A stretch of DNA of 64,000 bases, taken from positions 1-64,000 of the forward strand of contig JACPXC010000058.1 of the NCBI GenBank assembly GCA_016196755.1. Direction: 5' to 3'. Made by a program: the position numbers and the translations under genes. Shown piece after piece: positions 42,841 through 50,711 of this stretch. The stretch's first letter is position 1. Each line of letters begins with the position of its first letter. The notes under the pieces were generated by a model. It searched no databases. It was not told the origin of the DNA and saw only the letters and a program-made list of their open reading frames with translations. The DNA comes from Elusimicrobiota bacterium. GTDB lineage: Bacteria > Elusimicrobiota > Elusimicrobia > UBA1565.

Positions 42841-44204
42841 CCGTCGCCGAAGCCGCCGCTTTGCCGAATGAGGCCGCAGTCCCGGCCGCGGTCCCGTCGA
42901 CCGGGCCCGCCGCCGCGGTCTCCCCTCCGTCATTTGAGTCCGTCAGCCGCCTGATCGCCGCGCGCGGGATCAGCTTCGCCGAGTTCTGGTTCACGGACCT
43001 GGGAGGCTATCCGTGGCGGATCGCCATGGCCGCCGACGCGGTCACGGAGAAGCTCTTCTCCTCCGGCCTGACCCTAGACGGCCAGCCGGTCGGAGGCGCC
43101 TGGGACGGCGTCATGCTGCTCCAGCCGCGCTTCGACGCCGTCTACGCGGACCCCTCGGGTCCGAGCCTTACGATGTTCTGCGACATCCTGGATCCCTCCA
43201 GCCGCGCCCCGATGGAGCTCGAGCCGCGCCACGTCCTCGAGCGCGCCGCGAACCTCGTCGAGGAGCGCCTGGGTGCCAAGCTCGTGCTCGGCGCGGAGCC
43301 CGAGTTCATCCTGCTGCAGCCCGACGGAAAGCCGGCCGGAGAGCGCGTCGTATGGGACTTCCTGCGCGGTCTGGCCTTGGCGCTCGGCGAGGCGGGGGTC
43401 AAGGTGGATTGGTTCCGCACCGGTCCGGCCTCCGGGCAGGGCCGCGTCCAGATGCGCGCGGGAGCGCCGCTGCTCATGGCCGATCGCGTGATGCTCTATC
43501 GCCAGTGCGCCTCGACGCTGTCTCGCGCGCAGGGCCTGAAGGTGGCCTTCCTGCCCAGGCCCCTGGCCGGAGGCGGGACGCCCGGGATGCCCATCCATCT
43601 GGCGCTCTGGAAGGACGGGGTCAATCTGTTCCACGACGGCCGGGGTTGGGCCCTGACCAGCCCGCTCTGCCGGTCCTTCGCCGCCGGGCTCCTCACGCAC
43701 CTGCGTTCGCTGGCGGCCTTCTGCGCGCCGACCAGCAACTCGTACCGCCGGCTCATCTCCGGGGTCTCCGGGCCCACGTCGCCGCTGTTGTCGGCGGTAG
43801 ACCGGGCGGCCGCCTGCCGGATCCCGGCCCGCTGCACGTCGCCGGGCTCGCGCCGCGTGAAGTTCTGCTGCCCTGACTCCACCGCGAACCCGTATCTGGC
43901 CTTCGCGGCGGTCCTGATGGCGGGGCTAGACGGGATCGAACGGGGCCTCGAGGCTCCGGTCGACGGCGGGGAGCCGATGCGTGTGCGGATGCCGCATTCC
44001 TTGGAGGGCGCGCTGGACTCGCTCGACGGAGACCGCGCCTACCTGACCAGGACGGGGGTCTTCACCGACCGCCTCGTCGACGCCTGGATCAAGGACCGCT
44101 GGACGCGTTTTGTCGTTCCTATCCGCTCGCGCCCGCATCCCTGGGAGCTGGCGGAAGGCGAGGAGCACGGACGGACGCGCGGCGGCGACGCCGCGATCAC
44201 CTGA
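42837..44204 (+). CDS. Glutamine-synthetase-fold protein with degenerate active site
   Basis: A 455-aa GlnA-superfamily member: GAEPEFILL at residues 152-160, LALWKDGVNLFHDG, TSNSYRRLISG, DRAAACRIP and PDSTANPYLAFAAVLMAGLDGI. Compared with GlnA numbering, the Glu129/Glu131 equivalents (Glu154, Glu156) are kept. Position 212 is Thr195/Arg194, 220 is Arg203, His269 is Pro, Glu327 is Ser, Glu357 is Lys342 and Arg359 is Cys344. Arg321 and Arg339 equivalents remain. Normal ammonia ligation to glutamate is therefore unlikely; another ligase reaction or a binding role is possible. It sits between two PIG-L deacetylases, which make free amines that a ligase could acylate. Start at 42837, overlapping the 52-aa gene. 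Confidence 0.85.
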   Translation: MTVAEAAALPNEAAVPAAVPSTGPAAAVSPPSFESVSRLIAARGISFAEFWFTDLGGYPWRIAMAADAVTEKLFSSGLTLDGQPVGGAWDGVMLLQPRFDAVYADPSGPSLTMFCDILDPSSRAPMELEPRHVLERAANLVEERLGAKLVLGAEPEFILLQPDGKPAGERVVWDFLRGLALALGEAGVKVDWFRTGPASGQGRVQMRAGAPLLMADRVMLYRQCASTLSRAQGLKVAFLPRPLAGGGTPGMPIHLALWKDGVNLFHDGRGWALTSPLCRSFAAGLLTHLRSLAAFCAPTSNSYRRLISGVSGPTSPLLSAVDRAAACRIPARCTSPGSRRVKFCCPDSTANPYLAFAAVLMAGLDGIERGLEAPVDGGEPMRVRMPHSLEGALDSLDGDRAYLTRTGVFTDRLVDAWIKDRWTRFVVPIRSRPHPWELAEGEEHGRTRGGDAAIT

Positions 44205-44213
44205 GGAGGCTAG

Positions 44214-44876
44214 ATGACATCGACCGTGACGCAAGCGGCGGGACTGCTGTCGAAGTACAAGGAGAAGAAGGTGCTCGTCGTGGGGGCGCACCCCGACGAC
44301 ATCGAGCTGGGGGCGGGGGGCACGGTGGCCCGCCTGGCGGCTCAGGGCTCGGACGTGAAGATGGTGGTCGTCTGCACCCCGAACAACCTGGCCAAGCGCA
44401 ACGCCGAGGCCCGCAAGGCCGCGGAGATCCTGGGGGCGGGGATCGAGTTCCTGTTCCCGGAGAAGGAGATGCGCGTGGAGGACGTAAAGACCTATCAGCT
44501 CATCGACCGGATCGACCGTCTGGTGCGCGAGCTCGACCCGGCCGTGGTGATCACCCACGCGGCCTCGAACTTCCACTTGGACCATGTGATGGTCCATAAG
44601 GCCTGCGTGGGAGCCCAGCGGCTGCATTTCTTCGACATGCTCTGCTTCTATCCCACGAGCTGTCACCCGGTCAGCACCCCGTTCCATCCCCAGGCCTACA
44701 TCGACATCTCGGGCACCATCGAGCGGAAGATGGCGGCGATCAACCAGCACGTCACGCAGTTCGGCTGCCGCGGGCTGACGACGGACCACTACGTGGCGGT
44801 CGCCCGGGAGTACGGGCGCCTGGCCGGTGTGGAGTACGCCGAGGGCCTCGAGGTGTCGCGGTTGAACCTCGGTTGA
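44214..44876 (+). CDS. PIG-L family de-N-acetylase (2)
   Basis: A 220-aa paralogue of the protein at 42004. Shared blocks are GAHPDDIELGAGG, TPNNLAKRNAEARKAAEILG, NFHLDHVMVHKACVGAQRL, YPTSCHPVSTPFHPQAYIDIS and GVEYAEGLEVSRLNLG; zinc and catalytic residues are intact in both. TGAGGAGG lies before the ATG, 9 nt after the GS-like stop. The two copies probably deacetylate related but different sugars or work as a heteromer. Members of this family take GlcNAc-containing small molecules, glycolipids or nucleotide sugars; the substrate here is unknown. Confidence 0.92.
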   Translation: MTSTVTQAAGLLSKYKEKKVLVVGAHPDDIELGAGGTVARLAAQGSDVKMVVVCTPNNLAKRNAEARKAAEILGAGIEFLFPEKEMRVEDVKTYQLIDRIDRLVRELDPAVVITHAASNFHLDHVMVHKACVGAQRLHFFDMLCFYPTSCHPVSTPFHPQAYIDISGTIERKMAAINQHVTQFGCRGLTTDHYVAVAREYGRLAGVEYAEGLEVSRLNLG

Positions 44877-44924
44877 AGCCGGTGACGCACGTCGCAGACG
44901 GACTAACCCAACACTAGGAGACAA

Positions 44925-45782
44925 ATGACCATGCGTAATCTATTGGCCGCGGCCGTCGTCGGGATCGGAGCGTGCGCCTTCGCGGGCAGCGCGTACAGCA
45001 CGGGGACCGCGGCCGTCGCGCCGGCGGCGCCCTTGAAGGCGGAGCTCGAGGCGGCGTATCGCCTCAAGGAGGAGAAGCGGACGGCCGAGGCGCTGACGGC
45101 GTTCGAGGCCATCGCCAAGAAGAACCCCCGCAACCAGGCCGTGCTCGCGGAGCTCGGCTACCTCCATGCCGGCCTCAAGCACTACAAGCAGGCGGCGAGC
45201 TACCTGGCGGCAGCGTCGCGCCGGGCCCCGTCCGACATGCGCTTGCGCATGGACCTGGGCTACATCCATCACGCCCTCAAGCAGCCGGCGGCTGCGGCGG
45301 CGCAGTTCAAGGCCGTGGCCGCGGTCCCGGGAGAGTTCCAGACCCAGGCTCAGGACGCCCTGAGCCTGGCGGCGGGCAAGCCCGCGCCGTCGGCGATCAA
45401 GCAGCGTCTCCTGCGCGAGCAGGGCTACGCGGCGCTCAATCGGCAGGACAAGGCCGGCGCGCTCAAGGCCTTCGAGGCCGCGGCGCTCAACGACCCGAAG
45501 GACGCCGTGGCGCTCAAGCAGTTGGCCTTCCTCCGGCTCGATGCCGGGTCGCTGGCCGCGGCCGCGGAGAGCCTCGAGGCGGTCCGCGCGATCGAGCCGT
45601 CGGATTACGAGGCGGCGCTGCAGCTCGGCTACACCTACGACCGGCTGCAGAAGAAGGAGCAGGCCCGCGCGGCGTTCGGCGCCGCGTTGGCGAGCTCCGA
45701 CGCGAAGCTCCATGACGCCGCTCGGTCGGCGCTGCAGTCGTCGGGCGGAGCCAGCGCTCCCGCCCTCGGCTCGCCGCGCTGA
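44925..45782 (+). CDS. Exported TPR protein, paralogue of the NfrA-like TPR region
   Basis: A 285-aa protein with a signal peptide (about residues 1-25) and four to six TPR-type helical repeats. The block DMRLRMDLGYIHHALKQPAA with GEFQTQAQDAL matches DMRLRMELGYARQASGALAA with SEFQDQAREAL in the NfrA-like protein at 45952. This one has no C-terminal barrel, so it is a soluble periplasmic version. It probably assists the exopolysaccharide export system downstream, although a strong terminator separates them. TAGGAGA precedes the ATG. Confidence 0.8.
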   Translation: MTMRNLLAAAVVGIGACAFAGSAYSTGTAAVAPAAPLKAELEAAYRLKEEKRTAEALTAFEAIAKKNPRNQAVLAELGYLHAGLKHYKQAASYLAAASRRAPSDMRLRMDLGYIHHALKQPAAAAAQFKAVAAVPGEFQTQAQDALSLAAGKPAPSAIKQRLLREQGYAALNRQDKAGALKAFEAAALNDPKDAVALKQLAFLRLDAGSLAAAAESLEAVRAIEPSDYEAALQLGYTYDRLQKKEQARAAFGAALASSDAKLHDAARSALQSSGGASAPALGSPR

Positions 45783-45801
45783 GCTCGCGGACACGGGAAA
45801 A

Positions 45802-45839
45802 GCGGCCGGCCCGGAAGCCCCGGGCCGGCCGCCTCTTTT
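45802..45839 (+). terminator. Rho-independent terminator after the WbqC/PIG-L cluster
   Basis: A perfect 13-bp stem (GCGGCCGGCCCGG 45802-45814, CCGGGCCGGCCGC 45820-45832) with a 5-nt loop is followed by CTCTTTT. It closes the unit that starts at 41279 and separates it from the exopolysaccharide locus. Confidence 0.92.
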
Positions 45840-45951
45840 GGCTCATGGCACGAAGGTGAGGTTATTGTGAATCTCCCGCCGACAATCCGGCAACAAAGGA
45901 TTGACGCGGCGTCCATGGGAGGTGCAGACGCGAACCGCTACTCTCTCGTCG

Positions 45952-47577
45952 ATGAAGCGGAGCCGAAAATCGCGCGCGCCGGCGATCCTGGCGGTGGCCT
46001 GCGCGCTGCTGGCGTCGGGCTGCGCCGGCGGGGCCAAGCGCTCCACCCCGGCGGAACCCGGCCTCGCGCGGAGCCCCTCCGCGAGCCCCATGAGCCGGGC
46101 CTACGACCTCCTCAACGCCGGCCGCGCGGCCGAGGCGGAGGGCGTCCTGCGGGACATTTTGCGCGAGGACCCCCGCAACCGCCAGGCCCGGCTCGAGCTG
46201 GCATATCTCGAGGTGCGCGCGAAGCGCTGGAAGAGCGCGGTCGTCCTGCTCGGCGACCTGCTCGAGGCCGATCCCGCCGACATGCGCCTGCGCATGGAGC
46301 TGGGCTACGCCCGTCAGGCCTCCGGGGCCCTGGCGGCGGCGGCCGACGACTTCGCCATCGTGGCGCGGGGCCCCAGCGAGTTCCAGGATCAGGCGCGGGA
46401 GGCTCTCGCGGTCCTCGCCTGGCAGCAGTCGCCCGAAGCCCGCGCGATAGCGAGCAACGCCCTCATCGACAGGGGCTACGGCGAGCTCGGCCGCGGCGAG
46501 ACCGCCGCGGCCCGCGAGTCCTTCCGTGACGCCTTGCGCGCGGACCCGGGCAGGGCCGAGGTCGCCAAGCAGCTGGGCTACATGAGCCTGGCGGATGGAG
46601 ATCCCGCCGGAGCCGCCAAGGAGTTCTCCAAGGTGCGGCGGCTGTTCCCCCAGGACCACCGCACCGCGCTCGAGCTCGGCTACGTCTACGACAGCCTCCA
46701 TGACGAGGCGGGCGCGGAGAGGTCCTTCGAGGCCGCGGCCGCGAGCCCGGATTCCGAGATCCGCGAGGCGGCGGAGGCCGCCTTGCGGAATATCCGGGGC
46801 CGGAAGGACCCCTATTACGTCGACGTGTACGCCGCCCCGACGCATACCACGCGCTTCTCGGACACGATCCTGTCGCTGGAGGTCGTCGCGGGCTACAAGC
46901 CGCCGCGTTGGGGGCCTTTGAGCGCGTACCTCGCCAGCCGTCTCACGCAGGACTCCCGCTCGCGCAGCGGGACCCGGCCGGACATCTACTCGGACAACCT
47001 GGTCTCTCTCGCCCCGGGCCTCCGGCTCCAGCCCAAGGGCTATAACCTCAGCTTGACCGCCGAATGGGGGCTCTCGGTGAACCTGCTGCGCTCTCAGGAG
47101 CACCCCCATGCCACGCAGGCCGACGGCCGCGTGGTGCTCTCCGACTACCACTACTGGGGAGGTCCGGTCCGGACCTTCGTCGACCTCGGCGGCAGCCTCG
47201 GACACTACGACCGCTACCACGGCAACATCATCCTCGACCTCCAGCTTCGCGGCGGGATCGAGGTATGGGACAACGGCGTCTCCCAGCTCAGCGTCTACGG
47301 CCCGGTCAAGCTGCTCAAGGACCGGAACCGCGACTTCTACAACAACCTCTTCGAGGTCGGTCTGGGCGCCGAGTTCCAGCCCGCGACCAAGGTCAACCTG
47401 AAGGCCCGGGTGGAGCGCCTGTTCGGGCGCTACGCGGGGGTGTCGGGCCGCGACCCGAACCCGTACGGCCCGCGCTACGCCGACTGGCGCGCGACGCTCC
47501 TCTATTCCGCCCATTTCAGCTGGGAGCGGCAGCCTAGCCGCAAGCCTCGCAAGGCCAGGAACGCCTATCTATGGTGA
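45952..47577 (+). CDS. NfrA-like lipoprotein: TPR domain plus outer-membrane barrel
   Basis: A 541-aa protein. The signal peptide ends in LASGC, a proper lipobox, so it should be a lipoprotein. Residues about 50-290 are TPR repeats (LAYLEVRAKRWKSAVVLLGD and others). From about 295 the sequence turns into a barrel with alternating strands (LSLTAEWGLSVNLLRSQEHP, TFVDLGGSLGHYDRYHGN, NNLFEVGLGAEFQPATKVNL, aromatic end), matching the C-terminal region of NfrA/BcsC-type porins. It should carry a polysaccharide across the outer membrane. NfrB overlaps its end. The ATG at 45952 gives the lipoprotein signal. NfrA of E. coli is longer and not a lipoprotein. Confidence 0.82.
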   Translation: MKRSRKSRAPAILAVACALLASGCAGGAKRSTPAEPGLARSPSASPMSRAYDLLNAGRAAEAEGVLRDILREDPRNRQARLELAYLEVRAKRWKSAVVLLGDLLEADPADMRLRMELGYARQASGALAAAADDFAIVARGPSEFQDQAREALAVLAWQQSPEARAIASNALIDRGYGELGRGETAAARESFRDALRADPGRAEVAKQLGYMSLADGDPAGAAKEFSKVRRLFPQDHRTALELGYVYDSLHDEAGAERSFEAAAASPDSEIREAAEAALRNIRGRKDPYYVDVYAAPTHTTRFSDTILSLEVVAGYKPPRWGPLSAYLASRLTQDSRSRSGTRPDIYSDNLVSLAPGLRLQPKGYNLSLTAEWGLSVNLLRSQEHPHATQADGRVVLSDYHYWGGPVRTFVDLGGSLGHYDRYHGNIILDLQLRGGIEVWDNGVSQLSVYGPVKLLKDRNRDFYNNLFEVGLGAEFQPATKVNLKARVERLFGRYAGVSGRDPNPYGPRYADWRATLLYSAHFSWERQPSRKPRKARNAYLW

Positions 47578-49466
47578 TGCCGGACGCCGAATCCGTCCTG
47601 CGCGGGTTGACCTCCTTCGCCGCGGTCTCGATCCTCATCAGCGGCCTCGACGACCTCTTCATCGACCTCTGCTACCACGGCGGGGAGCTGAGGCGCCGCT
47701 TCTCGCCGCCGAACCGGCCGGCGGTCACCGAAGCCGAGCTCCGGGCGCTGCCCGAGCAGCACATCGCCGTCATGATCCCGGCTTGGCAGGAAGACGCCGT
47801 CATCGCCCGGATGCTGCACAACACCCTGGCGACGGTCGAGTACCGCAGCTACGACATCTTCGTCGGGACCTACCCCAACGACGAGGCGACGATGCTGGCC
47901 GTGGCCGCGGTCGCCGAGAGAGACCCCCGCGTGCACCGCATCGTCTGCCCGCACGACGGGCCGACGAACAAGGCCGACTGCCTCAACTGGATCATCGCGG
48001 GGATCCGCCACCACGACAAGACGTCGGGCAATCGCGCGGAGATCCTCATGCTCCACGACTCCGAGGACCTGGTCCATCCGCTCTCCTTCAAGCTCATGAA
48101 CCGGTTCATCCCCGAGGCGTCGATGGTCCAGCTCCCGGTGATCCCCTTCGAGGCGCCGGCCGCGCATCTCACCGCCGGCACCTACCTCGACGAGTTCGCG
48201 GAGTCCCACGTCAAGGACATGGTGGTGCGCGAGCGCCTCAGCGGCATGGTTCCTTCAGCGGGAGTGGGGACCGGCTTTTCGCGCGACTCCGTGGAGCGGC
48301 TGGCGGCCAAACACGACAACCAGATCTTCAACGTGGCCACCTTCACGGAGGACTACGACCTGGCCTTCCGGCTCAAGGCCATCGGGGAGCACTCGGTGCT
48401 CGTCCAGTTCTTCATCGAACGCACCCTCTCAGGAGCGGCCGGGCGCTTCGGCGAGGGGGGCCGGCTCCGCGTGGTGCGCGAGCTGGTCGGCACGCGAGGC
48501 TACTTCCCCGCCACTTTCGGCACCGCCGTCCGCCAGAAGGCGCGCTGGACCCTGGGGATCGTCTTCCACGGCTGGCAGCAGCGCGGCTGGGAGGGGGACC
48601 TGGCCCTGCGCTACATGATCTGGCGGGACCGCAAGGCCCTGTTGACGAACTCGGTCAACGTGCTCGGGTACCTGCTCCTGGCCGAGCCCCTGCTCTGCCC
48701 CCCTAGGGCCGGGGACGGTTGGCTCCACGCGGTGATCCTGCTCGACGCCGTCCTCCTCGTCAACCGCTGCGCCCAACGCGCCTGGTGCATCGCGCGGGTC
48801 TCGTGCTTGAAGCAGGCGGCGCTCTCTTTGCCGCGCATCGTCTGGGGGAACTTCATCAATTTCTTCGCGGTGGCCCGGGCCTCGTATCTCTTCGCACGGA
48901 CGGCCTTGACGGGGAAGCAGCCGGTCTGGGCCAAGACCGCCCACGCTTTCCCCACCGAGGACCAGCTCATGGGCTACAAGCGCAAGCTGGGGGACCTGCT
49001 GCTCGAGTCCCACCGGATCACCTTGGCGCATCTGGGAGAGGCGCTCGGCGCCCAGAAGGCCGGCGGGAAGCGTCTCGGCGAGACCCTAGTCGAGCTCGGC
49101 TTCCTCGAGGAGAGCGCGCTCGTCGAGGTCTTGTCGGAGCAGCTCAAGGTGGAGTCGATCCGGCTCGACTACGACAAGCTGCGCCGCGAGGACCTCGACC
49201 TCATAGGGGAATGCGCCTGCCGCGAGCACCTGATGGTGGTCGCCGACGCCTCGGTCCGTCCGGCGGTCGTGGCGGCCGCCGTCATCGATGATAAGCGCAT
49301 GAAGGGCTGGCTCGACGCGAATTTCCCCATGCCGTACCGGCTGGTCCTGGCCGGCGGACGCAGCATCGTCGGAGTGATCGAAAGAGCCAGCGCGGAGCGC
49401 GCCGGGCTCGCAGAGGCCGCCGCCGCCCCGCGTCCGGGCCTGGCGTGGAACCACCAACTGCATTGA
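47571..49466 (+). CDS. NfrB-like glycosyltransferase with C-terminal MshEN domain
   Basis: A 631-aa inner-membrane GT2-type enzyme. Near residues 8-30 lies a hydrophobic segment. The catalytic domain has HIAVMIPAWQEDAVIARML, MLHDSEDLVHP (the acidic motif), FTEDYDLAFRL (TED) and RQKARWTLGI (QxxRW). Hydrophobic segments follow near 360-430. The C-terminal 130 residues form an MshEN (GSPII_E N-terminal) domain with two tandem motifs, KLGDLLLESHRITLAHLGEA and RLGETLVELGFLEESALVEV, the c-di-GMP-binding arrangement. In E. coli, NfrB is a c-di-GMP-activated transferase making a ManNAc polymer. TGATG overlap with the nfrA-like gene; ATG 47577 is an alternative start. Confidence 0.88.
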   Translation: MVMPDAESVLRGLTSFAAVSILISGLDDLFIDLCYHGGELRRRFSPPNRPAVTEAELRALPEQHIAVMIPAWQEDAVIARMLHNTLATVEYRSYDIFVGTYPNDEATMLAVAAVAERDPRVHRIVCPHDGPTNKADCLNWIIAGIRHHDKTSGNRAEILMLHDSEDLVHPLSFKLMNRFIPEASMVQLPVIPFEAPAAHLTAGTYLDEFAESHVKDMVVRERLSGMVPSAGVGTGFSRDSVERLAAKHDNQIFNVATFTEDYDLAFRLKAIGEHSVLVQFFIERTLSGAAGRFGEGGRLRVVRELVGTRGYFPATFGTAVRQKARWTLGIVFHGWQQRGWEGDLALRYMIWRDRKALLTNSVNVLGYLLLAEPLLCPPRAGDGWLHAVILLDAVLLVNRCAQRAWCIARVSCLKQAALSLPRIVWGNFINFFAVARASYLFARTALTGKQPVWAKTAHAFPTEDQLMGYKRKLGDLLLESHRITLAHLGEALGAQKAGGKRLGETLVELGFLEESALVEVLSEQLKVESIRLDYDKLRREDLDLIGECACREHLMVVADASVRPAVVAAAVIDDKRMKGWLDANFPMPYRLVLAGGRSIVGVIERASAERAGLAEAAAAPRPGLAWNHQLH

Positions 49467-49476
49467 AGCGGAGGAG

Positions 49477-50655
49477 ATGATGAAGAAGCCCGTTGTATTG
49501 ACCGTCTTCGGTACCCGTCCCGAGGTCATCAAGCTGGCCCCCGTTCTCAGGGCGCTGCGCGAGAGCGCCGACCTCGAGTCCCGCTTCTGCGTGACCGCCC
49601 AGCACCGCCAGATGCTCGACGTCATGCTCTCCGACTTCGAGCTGCGTCCCGACTACGACCTCGACCTCATGCGCCGCGACCAGGACCTGAGCGGATTTGC
49701 GACGCGCGCCCTGGGACGCCTCCAGGACGTGCTCCGGCGGGTGCGCCCGGATTTCGTTCTCGTCCAGGGCGACACCACGACGGCGTTCGTGACGGCGCTG
49801 GCGTCCTTCTACGAGAAAGTGCCGGTGGGGCACGTGGAGGCCGGCCTGCGGTCCTACGACCGGGCCAACCCGTATCCGGAGGAGACCAACCGCGTCATGA
49901 TCTCCCGCTTGAGCGAGCTGCATTTCGTCCCGACCGACGTCGCCCGGAGGAACCTCCTCGCGGAGGGCATCCCCTCCGGCCAGATCGTCGAGACCGGCAA
50001 CACGGTCGTCGACGCTCTGCGCCACGACGCCGCGCGGCCGCGCGGCGTCAAGGAACCCGCCCTGCGGAGCGCTCTCGAGACGCTGGCGCACGGCGACAAG
50101 GCGGCGGTCGTGACGACCCACCGGCGCGAGAACCACGGCCGTCCGCTGCTGTCCTTGTGCTCGGCCTTCCAGACCCTCGTCGAGCGGCACCCCGACCTGC
50201 ACCTGTTCTACCCGGTGCACATGAACCCCAACGTCTCGAGGGTCGTACGCCGCCGCCTGCGGCACCCGCGGGTCCACCTCCTGCCCTCGCTCGATTATTT
50301 CGACCTGCTCTACCTGCTGCGCCGCTGCCACTTCGTCCTGACCGACTCCGGCGGCCTCCAGGAGGAAGGGCCGTCGCTCGGCAAGCCGGTCGTCGTCCTG
50401 CGCGAAGTGACCGAGCGGCCCGAGGGTGTGCGCGCCGGAGTCGCCGTGCTGGCCGGCACGCGCGCCGAGTGGGTCGTCCGCGCGGCGTCGCGGCTCATGC
50501 GCGACCGGGCGCACTACGCGGCGATGTCGCGCGGCTCGGGGATCTTCGGCGACGGGCGGGCCAGCGAGCGGATCGTCGCCAGCATCCGCCACCGTTTCGG
50601 TTTTCTTCGTCGGAGACCGGCGCCGTTTCGCGCGGTCATGGAAGGTTCAAAATGA
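49477..50655 (+). CDS. wecB: UDP-N-acetylglucosamine 2-epimerase (non-hydrolysing)
   Basis: A 392-aa enzyme interconverting UDP-GlcNAc and UDP-ManNAc. Motifs in order are TVFGTRPEVIKLAPVLRAL near residue 8, VQGDTTTAFV near 89, GHVEAGLRSYDRANPYPEET near 110, VTTHRRENHGRP near 209, MNPNVSRVV near 249 and LTDSGGLQEEGPSLGKPVVV near 287. All catalytic Asp, Glu and His positions seem kept. Its position directly after the NfrB-like gene matches the E. coli requirement of WecB for NfrB polymer synthesis. GGAGGAG precedes the ATG. The stop overlaps a 19-codon frame. Confidence 0.95.
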   Translation: MMKKPVVLTVFGTRPEVIKLAPVLRALRESADLESRFCVTAQHRQMLDVMLSDFELRPDYDLDLMRRDQDLSGFATRALGRLQDVLRRVRPDFVLVQGDTTTAFVTALASFYEKVPVGHVEAGLRSYDRANPYPEETNRVMISRLSELHFVPTDVARRNLLAEGIPSGQIVETGNTVVDALRHDAARPRGVKEPALRSALETLAHGDKAAVVTTHRRENHGRPLLSLCSAFQTLVERHPDLHLFYPVHMNPNVSRVVRRRLRHPRVHLLPSLDYFDLLYLLRRCHFVLTDSGGLQEEGPSLGKPVVVLREVTERPEGVRAGVAVLAGTRAEWVVRAASRLMRDRAHYAAMSRGSGIFGDGRASERIVASIRHRFGFLRRRPAPFRAVMEGSK

Positions 50656-50711
50656 AACTACCGAGCGTCCATGGCCGCCGTGCATCCATGACGTCTATCC
50701 TACGGCGATGA
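50652..50711 (+). CDS. 19-codon leader frame between wecB and the PilZ-GT2 gene
   Basis: ATG at 50652 overlaps the wecB stop (ATGA) and follows GGAAGG. The frame of 19 codons (MKLPSVHGRRASMTSILRR) ends in a TGA that overlaps the ATG of the PilZ-GT2 gene, again as ATGA. That glycosyltransferase has no ribosome site of its own, so this frame may deliver ribosomes to it by coupling. The peptide itself may be irrelevant. Confidence 0.5.
   Translation: MKLPSVHGRRASMTSILRR

Noticed and set aside
41279-44876. A bacillithiol or mycothiol biosynthesis cluster
   Set aside because: PIG-L enzymes are present but no BshA/MshA glycosyltransferase and no BshC/MshC cysteine ligase; the GS-like protein is not a known ligase of these routes.
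45840-45951. A c-di-GMP riboswitch before the exopolysaccharide locus
   Set aside because: No GEMM core could be found in the short leader; control by the messenger is more likely at the protein level.
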